From positions 1-12,538 of the forward strand of contig JBDTMC010000213.1 of the NCBI GenBank assembly GCA_039934475.1: DNA of 12,538 bases. The letters run 5' to 3'. The DNA comes from JBDTMC01 sp039934475. GTDB taxonomy: Bacteria; Acidobacteriota; Terriglobia; Bryobacterales; Bryobacteraceae. This document shows, one piece after another, positions 5,870 to 12,538 of this stretch. A program made the position numbers and the translations under genes. The notes below the pieces were generated by a model. It was not told where the DNA came from, searched no databases, and was given only the letters and a program-made list of their open reading frames with translations. Each line of letters begins with the position of its first letter. Positions within the stretch are counted from its first letter, which is position 1.

Positions 5870-6901
5870 ATGTTTCGATCGCCTGTACTGCGATGGACCC
5901 TCGGCGTGATTGCTTTCCTTACAGTGGTTACTCTTCTTCGATTCCGGCCCTGGGAACGCAATCTTACGCCGCATGACCTAGGGGCTACTGGCGAAGCCCG
6001 TGAAACGTTGACCGTCGGCTTCCTGCCGGTAACCTGCCACCTCACCTGCCCTGTGACGGACTTCGCCAGCCGCACCAGCGCCTCCACGCGATTCCTCTCC
6101 CAGCGCTTTACCGACTTCCCGACGATCGTCGAATCGATGAAAGGCAATCGCCTCGAAGCCAGCTTCATGATTGCGCCGCTGGCAATGAAACTGCGCGAGC
6201 AAGGCATGCCGGTAAAGATTCTCTATCTCGGCCACCGTGACGGCTCAACGGTCATGGTCCGCAAGGATCTGGCGGTGAAGAGCCTCCGCGATCTTCGAGG
6301 CAAGACCTTTGCCATCCCCAGTAAGTACAGCAATCAGAATCTGGTCATTCACAAACTCATGGAAGACCAGGGGGTGAGGCCGGAGGAGATTCGCTTCGTC
6401 GAGTTGCCACCTCCCGACATGCCCGGTGCGCTGGCCGCCAAGGCGATAGACGCTTATTTCGTTGGTGAGCCGCATGCCGCACGCGCGGAGTTGGATGGAA
6501 CCGGCAGAGTGCTTTATCACGCCAAAGACATCTGGCCTCACTTCATTTCCTGCGTGTTAGTAGTGAACGAGCGGCTCATCCGGGAGCGGCCCGCCGTCAT
6601 GCGCGATCTCGTCCGCGGCATTGCCCAAAGCGGCGAGTGGGCCGAAAGCCATCGCCTTACCGCAGCCAAAGTCGCGGCACCCTATTTCCGCCAGGATGAG
6701 CAGTTAGTGCGGTTCGTACTTACCCAGCCGCCTGACCGCGTTAGCTATCGCATGTTGACTCCCTCTGACGAGGATCTGGAGCAGATCCGCGATATGGGGT
6801 TGAAAGCGGGCATTCTCGAAAAGCGAATCGAGATGAAGGATCTCGTCGATCGGTCCTTCATCCCCACCGATATCAAAGCGGCCAATATCGACGCCGAATA
6901 A
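5870..6901 (+). CDS. ABC importer substrate-binding protein, NMT1/NrtA/SsuA type
   Basis: A 343-residue periplasmic solute receptor. The chosen ATG gives a leader MFRSPVLRW followed by a hydrophobic segment at about 10-23. There is no lipobox cysteine, so it is either cleaved or held by a signal anchor. The first strand of the fold is LTVGFLPVTCHLTCPVTD at 47-64. The family's hinge and cleft sequences follow: LRGKTFAIPSKYSNQN at 142-157 and PPDMPGALAAKAIDAYFVGEP at about 181-201, which parallels the NrtA/SsuA pattern P-x-x-M-x-x-A-L-x-x-x-x-I-D-x-x-x-x-G-E-P. The C-H-x-x-C cluster (C56, H57, C60) stands where these receptors line the ligand cleft and may contact ligand or a metal; this is inference. 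It is the last gene of the five-gene operon. Nitrate, sulfonate, thiamine-precursor and flavin receptors share this fold, so no substrate is assigned. Confidence 0.88.
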   Translation: MFRSPVLRWTLGVIAFLTVVTLLRFRPWERNLTPHDLGATGEARETLTVGFLPVTCHLTCPVTDFASRTSASTRFLSQRFTDFPTIVESMKGNRLEASFMIAPLAMKLREQGMPVKILYLGHRDGSTVMVRKDLAVKSLRDLRGKTFAIPSKYSNQNLVIHKLMEDQGVRPEEIRFVELPPPDMPGALAAKAIDAYFVGEPHAARAELDGTGRVLYHAKDIWPHFISCVLVVNERLIRERPAVMRDLVRGIAQSGEWAESHRLTAAKVAAPYFRQDEQLVRFVLTQPPDRVSYRMLTPSDEDLEQIRDMGLKAGILEKRIEMKDLVDRSFIPTDIKAANIDAE

Positions 6902-6903
6902 CA

Positions 6904-7062
6904 AGCCGCGACCATAAGGGAGCGACCGCAACTCCTCTACTCGACTACTATCGACACGGAGCCGCGACCATAAGGGAGCGACCGCAACTCCCACAATAAC
7001 CGACAAACTCCCCTACCCGACTACTTTCGACAGGGAGCCGCGATCATAAGGGAGCGGACTCC
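6904..7062 (+). repeat. Three copies of a hairpin-forming intergenic repeat (REP-like)
   Basis: The core AGCCGCGACCATAAGGGAG starts at 6904, 6960 and 7036; the third copy has one C-to-T change. Copies 1 and 2 are identical over 32 bases (6904-6935 and 6960-6991). Related linkers containing CGACTACT-A/T-TCGACA precede copies 2 and 3. The spacing is 56 and 76 bases, the second linker having about 20 extra bases. Each core folds as CGC-GA-CC-ATAA-GG-GA-GCG. In copy 3 the stem extends, since GGAGCCGC (7034-7041) pairs with GCGG and CTCC (7054-7062) around a single bulged A. The block fills nearly all of the 177-base gap between two convergent genes. It may act as a transcript end or stabiliser, or be a dispersed REP-like family. 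No T-run follows. Confidence 0.8.
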
Positions 7063-7078
7063 TTCACAGGCTGCAAGT

Positions 7079-10000
7079 CTATCGGGCGGCTCTCCAAGCC
7101 CACAGAGCCCTCACAAATGGTTCCGCAGTCTCGTAGCGAGTATGGAAATCCTGCCAGTCCGAAGCATGCCGTCGGTACGTTCTGTCGCTTTCCAGAGGCA
7201 GCAACGGAGCCGTGTACGACTTCATGGCATGGTAAGGCAGCGGCAAAACCGTGCTCGATAGCCGGAAGTTATAGTCACCCTCCTTCATCCAACCGTCGCC
7301 AATGAAAACGAAATCTCGCGTCCAGCCGCTCGCCGGCGCCGGCATGGCAGCGAACCGCATTCTCAATTCGTCACCAGAATTAGTGATCACAGTGCGGTCG
7401 TCACTCTTCTCCAATAGCTCGCGCACGTCCCCGTACCGTGTGTAGTAACCTTCCATGCTGCGCCACCGTTGCGTTGTTCCCGCGATGACGGAGTAATCGG
7501 CCAGTTCGGGCGCGGTGGGGCCCGCCTGCGTCAGTTCCGAGTAGCCGCGGTAGCGTAACTCGGCCTGCGACAAAGCCGCTCTCGTGGTGCGAATCTGCGC
7601 CTCGGGCAGGCCCGGTGCCCACGCCAGCCTGTCCCAATACACTTCCATCTCGGTGCGCAAGCGCAGCCTGCGTGGCGCCCCCGGCAGGAAGATCCCACTC
7701 AGGTCCAGCACCACGGTCTTCAATCGTCCGGCCGGAATTCCGAGACCCGCCTTCGCCGTCACCCACTTCCCTGCGCGATCCGGAACCTCAATGGTGAGAT
7801 CGCGAGGAGCGGCTTTGCCTCCCTGGCTCCTCGCCATGGTGATCGTATCGTCCCATGGATGAAGAAAACCATCGCCGATCAAATACAACGGCCCCTCGTG
7901 CGGCGCGGCCCCAGGCAACTCCAGCTCCACCCAATGATCGCGGGTCAGTCCTTGGTACTGCCCGACTCCGAAGCCATCAAGATAGTGCTCGTCAACCGCC
8001 TCAACCGCCGCATGAACATCTCGCCCCCTGTCGTCCTTCGCGCTGGCGAAGGGTTGGGCCCCCGCCGTCACGTATACTCGCAACGGTGCCGGAGGATCGG
8101 CCACCCGCTCATCGACATAGACTGACGAATTCCGCGGATGGTCCACAACTAGCAATGAGTAGTGGTCGATAAAGTAGGCTTCCCAATATTCGTCCGTCAG
8201 GCGTAAGTCATAGTAGCCATCCCGAGGCGCTAACTGGTCTCCAGTAATCTTGAACCACTGCTCCGTCTGCACAATCTTCTCCACGGTCCCATCGCTCGCG
8301 TGGGCGCCCAGCGGAGCGGACATCGGCGCCACGTCCTTCAGAAACCGCATCCGTTGCCCATCCCAAGCAAACAGGAACGGACACGAACCCTTCAGCCGCT
8401 GCTGCGCTAATACGGATTGATCGGGCTTCAGTGCAAACTCCGCCTGGATCAGTCCGTTCGGCCAGACAATGCGCACAAACTCAACGCCGGGATGTTCCCC
8501 CAGCCCAAAATGAAGTACCGGGGATTCGATGCTCTGCTTCTGCGTCAACAGCCCCGACCGGATTTCCATCTCGCCGCCAATTCCAAAAGGATTAATCCGT
8601 TGGTCGCCCATCACCGTGGCCGCGCGTGTGCGAATCACCTGCCACCGGTAGTTCTTTTGGCCATGATTGGTGTATTGAACGGCCCCGTTAGCATTCAGCC
8701 CGATCGCGTCCAAACGCCCATCCTGATTCAGATCGACGATCGCGCGAGCCCCACTCAGCCTCTTCCCGCCAACCGGCTTGTATTGCTTTCCGTCACCCAG
8801 GAAAACCTGGTCGCCCGCGATGATGTCCAGGCTACCGTTGTTATCCAGATCGGCAATCAGAAGCCTCGCTGGCCCCGCATCCGCATCACGCTTTTCCCCG
8901 CGTGCAATCTCAGCAAAATTCCAAGTCCCGCTGCCCGACAATCGCCTCATGCCCATGTCCTCACCTAGCACCACGAAATCGATGAGACCGTCTCCATCGA
9001 CGTCGCCCGCCGCAACCGCCAGGTTGTGTTCGCGCACTTGCGATGGCACCTCGCGTTGCCGGTAGTTACCCAGGCGTTCGTTCTTGAAAACGTAGAGCCG
9101 GCCAGTCGAGTCGATCAGCGCCACGTCAGGCGTGCCATCGGCATCCACATCCGCGCTGGCGAATGCCACCATTCCATTTACGCCGCCGAAAGGCCGGACT
9201 GTCTTGAAGGTGCCATCGCCATTGTTCCGCAGCACCACCGGCTCGCCTTGTGTCGTTCCCAGAACCACATCCAGGTCGCCGTCAAGGTCGAAGTCGGTCG
9301 CCCATGCGCCCGTATAGGAACCATGGATCACGGCCGCAGGTAGCTTCGTCTTCGCCGTCACGTCAACGAACGCCTTCCGCGTGTCCTGCTGGTACAGCCG
9401 CACTCCCTGCGCTGTCGCCACCACCAGATCGGTTTTGAAATCGTAGTTAAGGTCGGCGCCCAGAATCGCGTTTGTCCCAAGGCTCACCGCCTTGGCGGGA
9501 AGAGGCATCGTCGCACCACCCACTACGTGCACCATCTTTGCATCGGCCCACACAATGGTCGATTCGCCTTCTCCATCCAAGGCCACGGCGCCGACGAAGA
9601 GGACGTCCCGCGCAGTAAGCCCCTTTAGCGGTTCCTGGTTGAACTGCAGTGCCGCGTCCGGCGCAGCAGGCTCCGCAATAGGAGAAGGCAGCTTGAGGAA
9701 CCTCAGGAATGGATCCCCCACCGTCGTCGCCGCGATCTTCACCTCGTTCAGGCTTTGCCGGTATTGCGGCGCACGAAGCAATGTGTTCCGAAGGAATTGG
9801 GTTTGAATCGCCGCGCCGCGAAAATCGGAACCCTTTACCGCCTGCTCCAGTTGCGTGAATTGCTGCTTCGCGGGTTCCGGCCATCCCGCTACGTTCTTAC
9901 TCAGCGCGGCCGTTGCTTCGTTCAGCCGGCCGGCATCGTTTTGCTTGGCTACCAGCCGAATCACATCCAGCAGAACCGGTTCATTCAGCGGCCGCGCTTT

Positions 10001-10507
10001 TAGAATCTGTTGCAGCAGTTGCAGCGCCTCTGCATCGCTCGACGGGCCTTGCTGGCGCTCCACTTCGCCCGCCCAGGAGTACAATGCCCGCAAATTGGTT
10101 TTATCCAGCGAGACGGCTTTCTTGTAGTGCGCCAGCGTCTCCGGGATCTTCCCGCGCTTGCTCTCTACCAGCCCAAGCAGGGATTCAATGTCGCTGTTGT
10201 CTGGTGCCAGCGCGCGGGCTCGTTCAAAGCTCTGATAGGCCGCATCGAACTCCTGCTGGCGCGCCTGCAACAATCCCAGATTTACCCACCCTGCCGGCTC
10301 CTCCGGAGCGATCTCAATGGCGCGGCTCAAGCCCTTGCGTGCGTTGACATCTTCACCGGATTGCAGCGCCGCCAAGCCGAGATAGAAGGCGGAGCACAGT
10401 TCGCGATACTCGTTCGATCCCACCTGGGGCAGGGAAGAACGCCGGCTGCAACCGGAACAGAAAAGTGAGAGTATGGCGAACCCTGCGGCCAGGGCCTTTG
10501 AGTGCAT
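7079..10507 (-). CDS. Large TPR / FG-GAP / ASPIC-UnbV-like lipoprotein with unassigned C-terminal half
   Basis: A 1142-residue envelope protein. The leader MHSKALAAGFAILSLFCSGC fits lipoprotein export with lipidation at C20, although the -3 position is Cys rather than Leu. Residues about 34-150 are TPR-like (GLAALQSGE, WVNLGLLQARQQEFDAA, YKKAVSLDKTNLRALY), with further helical repeats to about 255. FG-GAP motifs follow at 352-360, 405-413, 453-461, 502-510, 553-561 and 592-600. Residues 635-690 resemble the ASPIC/UnbV domain (IGGEMEIR, VLHFGLGEHPGVEFVRIVWPNG). From CPFLFAWDG (709-717) onward, about 430 residues look beta-rich and are not recognised. The start is supported by the signal peptide; GGAAG lies directly against the ATG, an unusually short spacing. 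It lies 18 bases after the upstream gene and is the last gene of a minus-strand operon. Binding or scaffold function is likely but unproven. Confidence 0.88.
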   Translation of the reverse strand: MHSKALAAGFAILSLFCSGCSRRSSLPQVGSNEYRELCSAFYLGLAALQSGEDVNARKGLSRAIEIAPEEPAGWVNLGLLQARQQEFDAAYQSFERARALAPDNSDIESLLGLVESKRGKIPETLAHYKKAVSLDKTNLRALYSWAGEVERQQGPSSDAEALQLLQQILKARPLNEPVLLDVIRLVAKQNDAGRLNEATAALSKNVAGWPEPAKQQFTQLEQAVKGSDFRGAAIQTQFLRNTLLRAPQYRQSLNEVKIAATTVGDPFLRFLKLPSPIAEPAAPDAALQFNQEPLKGLTARDVLFVGAVALDGEGESTIVWADAKMVHVVGGATMPLPAKAVSLGTNAILGADLNYDFKTDLVVATAQGVRLYQQDTRKAFVDVTAKTKLPAAVIHGSYTGAWATDFDLDGDLDVVLGTTQGEPVVLRNNGDGTFKTVRPFGGVNGMVAFASADVDADGTPDVALIDSTGRLYVFKNERLGNYRQREVPSQVREHNLAVAAGDVDGDGLIDFVVLGEDMGMRRLSGSGTWNFAEIARGEKRDADAGPARLLIADLDNNGSLDIIAGDQVFLGDGKQYKPVGGKRLSGARAIVDLNQDGRLDAIGLNANGAVQYTNHGQKNYRWQVIRTRAATVMGDQRINPFGIGGEMEIRSGLLTQKQSIESPVLHFGLGEHPGVEFVRIVWPNGLIQAEFALKPDQSVLAQQRLKGSCPFLFAWDGQRMRFLKDVAPMSAPLGAHASDGTVEKIVQTEQWFKITGDQLAPRDGYYDLRLTDEYWEAYFIDHYSLLVVDHPRNSSVYVDERVADPPAPLRVYVTAGAQPFASAKDDRGRDVHAAVEAVDEHYLDGFGVGQYQGLTRDHWVELELPGAAPHEGPLYLIGDGFLHPWDDTITMARSQGGKAAPRDLTIEVPDRAGKWVTAKAGLGIPAGRLKTVVLDLSGIFLPGAPRRLRLRTEMEVYWDRLAWAPGLPEAQIRTTRAALSQAELRYRGYSELTQAGPTAPELADYSVIAGTTQRWRSMEGYYTRYGDVRELLEKSDDRTVITNSGDELRMRFAAMPAPASGWTRDFVFIGDGWMKEGDYNFRLSSTVLPLPYHAMKSYTAPLLPLESDRTYRRHASDWQDFHTRYETAEPFVRALWAWRAAR

Positions 10508-10525
10508 CTTCCGAATGTAGGCGAT

Positions 10526-11437
10526 TCAGGGTCGCGCCTGCATCCCCGTTTCTTCCACTCTGTTCTCCACCCGCACCGCAAACGCAAAATCGCGCTTCCC
10601 CAACTCCGTATAACATCGCACCGCAAACTCTGCCTCCACGCCGCGCTCGTAGGCTAGCCGCGCTCCCTTCACCAACCCCAGCGTGACCGAATACCAGCCG
10701 TCGGGGAACACGATCGGCAGAGCCTTCAAGGCGAACAGGAACCGTCCATCCGGCAACTGCACCCGGCTCTCTGTGTTATTCGCACTTACTACGTCAGCGG
10801 GAGTCACAATGGCCACCTGCGCCTGCCCCGGCTGCAACAGACGCGTGCTCTCGTTGTGCATCGCCAGTTCGATTTCGATGTATTGCACGTTCTCGTTCTC
10901 GCGAAACTTGTACGTCATCACAGGCCGGTTCTCGAGTTTCTTGCCCGCTATCCAGTAGGAGAGCGGCTGCTCCACCCGCGCCAGTGACCCACTCGGATTC
11001 TCAACCACCCAGCGCAGCCGCTTTTCCAACTCAACCTTCAAATACGTGATCCGGCTCTCGTACACAATATGCGGGTACTGCGATAGATCGAAGGGGATGT
11101 CCGTCGCTTCTCGAGTCAACAGGATGACTTGTTTCCCCAGCGCATGGGCGTAGCCCGTTTCATAGAAGACATTCGGATTGCGCCCGCTCATCTCCGCCAC
11201 AATCACATCGGCACGCGCGATTTGCGCGTAAATATTGTCCAGGATGGTGCCATCGAACATTTGCTCGTCAGCCCGCTGGCAATTCAGCCCCATGGCTTGG
11301 CAGGTGTCGAAGATTCCTAAATGATACGTATCGTCGAACTCGGCCGCGAACGGCATCAGCACGAAGACCACGGGCTTCGGCCGGGTGTCCGGCGCGGGCT
11401 TCAGCCCGCCGTCATCGTTTGTGGGTCCCAAGTGCAA
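10526..11437 (-). CDS. Nucleoside 2-deoxyribosyltransferase-like / TIR-like domain protein with unknown C-terminal domain
   Basis: A 303-residue protein with no signal peptide. Residues 23-110 follow the pattern of a large family of nucleotide-cleaving Rossmann-like domains: VFVLMPF (24-30), RADE (55-58), IARADVIVAEMSG (73-85), NPNVFYETGYAHALGK (87-102), VILLT and IPFDL (114-118). Glu93 in NPNVFYE occupies the position of the catalytic Glu of nucleoside deoxyribosyltransferases. Relatives of this fold also serve as NADase or nucleotide effectors in signalling and antiviral systems. Residues about 160-295 look beta-rich (RENENVQYIEIELAMHN, GWYSVTLGLV) and may be a sensing or binding module; they are not recognised. 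The start is uncertain: TTG at 11437 gives the full frame, TTG at 11431 is possible, and the nearest in-frame stop upstream is at 11447-11449. It overlaps the oxidoreductase gene by 37 bases. Confidence 0.75.
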   Translation of the reverse strand: MHLGPTNDDGGLKPAPDTRPKPVVFVLMPFAAEFDDTYHLGIFDTCQAMGLNCQRADEQMFDGTILDNIYAQIARADVIVAEMSGRNPNVFYETGYAHALGKQVILLTREATDIPFDLSQYPHIVYESRITYLKVELEKRLRWVVENPSGSLARVEQPLSYWIAGKKLENRPVMTYKFRENENVQYIEIELAMHNESTRLLQPGQAQVAIVTPADVVSANNTESRVQLPDGRFLFALKALPIVFPDGWYSVTLGLVKGARLAYERGVEAEFAVRCYTELGKRDFAFAVRVENRVEETGMQARP

Positions 11438-12538
11438 ATCCGATTCTCATTCATGCTGGTGTTGGTCAACAACGCCGGACCAGCGGCGCGGAATCCAAAG
11501 ACGCCGTCTTCGGTGCTCTGCCGGCGCGACCGTAAGGCCCGGTAAAAGACGTTGTGATGTTCCTGGTGCGCGTTCTGTCGCGGCGTGAAGTGCTGTTCGC
11601 TGGTAGCGCGCAAGGCATCCGCTGTCGGCCGTTGTTGCGGATACTTCTCGTGATACTGCTTCAAGAACTCGTGCTGCACCCCTTTCGGGAATGTGTCGAT
11701 GGTGTAACCCGGTTCGGCCTCCCGCGGCATCTTAGTGAGTTTGATGCCCGCCATCGTCGTATTCATCACCCCTTCGTTGCCGACAAACCGGAATCCGAAA
11801 TCCTCCTCCGTCCCGCCGCTCGCCAGGTTCACGCGGAGCGACACCGTAAATGCCGGATGCGCTTCCGTCTTCGGATAATCCATCAGCGCCATCATGACGT
11901 CCGGCGCGTCACGGCCATCGTTCCAGAAACGCAGTCCGCCCGTCGCGTACACCTTCTTCGGCCCTATCGAACCCGTCACCACGTGCAGCCCGCTCAGTAA
12001 GTGGACAAACAGATCGCCTGCCACGCCCGTGCCATAGTCGCCGTAGTTGCGCCAGCGGAACAGCCGGATCGCCTCAAAGGGTCGCTTTGGCGCACTCCCC
12101 AGAAAGCGATCCCAATCCACCGTATCGGGCGACGCATCGGGCGGTATCGAATACTGCCACGCCCCGATTGCCGTATCCCGGTCCAGCCACGCTTCCACGA
12201 CGTTCAGCGTCCCGATCGCCCCGGACTTCAGCAGGTCGTTGGCCTTCTGAAACACGATCGACGAGACGTACTGGCTCCCGATCTGCAGAATGCGCCCTGA
12301 CTTCTTTTGGGCCTCAATCACCGTCAGGCCCTGCTCCACCTTCTGCACCATCGGCTTTTCGCAGTACACGTCCTTACCAGAGAGCAAGGCCTCGCTGGTG
12401 ATGCGCGAATGCCAGTGATCGGGCGTCGCCACAATCACGGCATCAATGTCCTTGCGCGCAATGATCTCCCGGTAGTCGCGCGTGGTGAACAGATCGTTCC
12501 CCCAGCGCTCCTTGGCGCGTGTCAGACGGCCGCTGTAA
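11401..12538 (-). CDS. Gfo/Idh/MocA-family oxidoreductase, 5' end outside the window
   Basis: At least 378 residues, cut by the window edge. The frame is open to base 12538 without a stop. The first visible residues (YSGRLTRAKERWG, then DYREIIARKDIDAVIVATPDHWH) are the second half of the NAD(P)-binding Rossmann domain, so the GTG at 12438 is internal and not the start. The EKP catalytic-region motif is present in VYCEKPMVQ. The C-terminal substrate domain carries GDYGTGVAGDLFVHLLSGLHVV and ends with the usual N-x-x-x-x-x-x-R-x-x-x-WDP tail. Such enzymes oxidise or isomerise sugars and polyols; the substrate cannot be told from sequence. It appears to be translated together with the two downstream minus-strand genes, overlapping the next by 37 bases. 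A Tat leader is common in relatives but would lie outside the window. Confidence 0.92.
   Translation of the reverse strand, partial: YSGRLTRAKERWGNDLFTTRDYREIIARKDIDAVIVATPDHWHSRITSEALLSGKDVYCEKPMVQKVEQGLTVIEAQKKSGRILQIGSQYVSSIVFQKANDLLKSGAIGTLNVVEAWLDRDTAIGAWQYSIPPDASPDTVDWDRFLGSAPKRPFEAIRLFRWRNYGDYGTGVAGDLFVHLLSGLHVVTGSIGPKKVYATGGLRFWNDGRDAPDVMMALMDYPKTEAHPAFTVSLRVNLASGGTEEDFGFRFVGNEGVMNTTMAGIKLTKMPREAEPGYTIDTFPKGVQHEFLKQYHEKYPQQRPTADALRATSEQHFTPRQNAHQEHHNVFYRALRSRRQSTEDGVFGFRAAGPALLTNTSMNENRICTWDPQTMTAG

Noticed and set aside
5542..6207. 221-residue minus-strand open frame across the ATPase/binding-protein junction
   Set aside because: It is antisense to two well supported overlapping genes and is Arg/Ser-rich without domain features.
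6904..7062. CRISPR array
   Set aside because: There are only three copies with unequal spacing (56 and 76 bases). The linkers resemble each other rather than being unique spacers, and no cas gene is present.
8417..8968. 183-residue plus-strand open frame inside the large lipoprotein gene
   Set aside because: The minus strand encodes regular FG-GAP motifs through this stretch, while the plus-strand product lacks motifs.
11521..11542. Possible further copy of the intergenic repeat (GCGACCGTAAGG)
   Set aside because: It shares only the central bases, lies within the oxidoreductase coding sequence and lacks the flanking stem bases.

Overview
The window looks like chromosomal DNA of a GC-rich bacterium, most probably an Acidobacteriota of the Solibacter/Bryobacter type. 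This is an inference from gene content: two large FG-GAP/ASPIC-UnbV (CRTAC1-type) secreted proteins, a Uma2-family remnant, a Gfo/Idh/MocA oxidoreductase and a TPR lipoprotein. It also rests on an interspersed GCCGCGACC-ATAA-GGGAGCG repeat whose style I associate with that group. No rRNA, tRNA, CRISPR array, integrase or transposase was seen.

Layout, plus strand. Positions 97-966 encode a LarE-type sulfur transferase carrying three candidate cluster-binding cysteines. It overlaps by one base a broken Uma2-family gene (966-1321), in which N-terminal and C-terminal parts survive but the catalytic middle is missing and the frame is shifted. Next comes a 57-residue coiled-coil protein (1445-1618) built of five exact IxxNQxx heptads with a strong ribosome binding site. 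A GC-rich hairpin (1639-1664) separates it from a tight five-gene operon (1690-6901). The operon encodes a secreted CRTAC1/UnbV protein, an RnfD/NqrB-like (UnbU-like) membrane protein, and an NrtB/SsuC-type ABC permease, its ATPase and its NMT1/NrtA-type substrate-binding protein. These genes overlap or are spaced by 1-27 bases, so they are probably co-transcribed and work together.

A 177-base convergent intergenic region (6902-7078) holds three copies of a hairpin-forming repeat.

Layout, minus strand, reading from the right edge. A Gfo/Idh/MocA oxidoreductase is cut by the window end (11401-12538). It overlaps by 37 bases a gene whose N-terminal domain resembles nucleoside 2-deoxyribosyltransferases and related nucleotide-cleaving folds (10526-11437). 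Eighteen bases further on is an 1142-residue lipoprotein with TPRs, FG-GAP repeats, an ASPIC/UnbV-like stretch and a large unassigned C-terminal half (7079-10507).

The most interesting element is the five-gene plus-strand cassette. UnbV-like and UnbU-like proteins are known together in enediyne warhead gene sets. Here the pair sits without a polyketide synthase and is instead coupled to a complete ABC importer of unknown substrate. I know of no described function for this arrangement, but I could not search for it.
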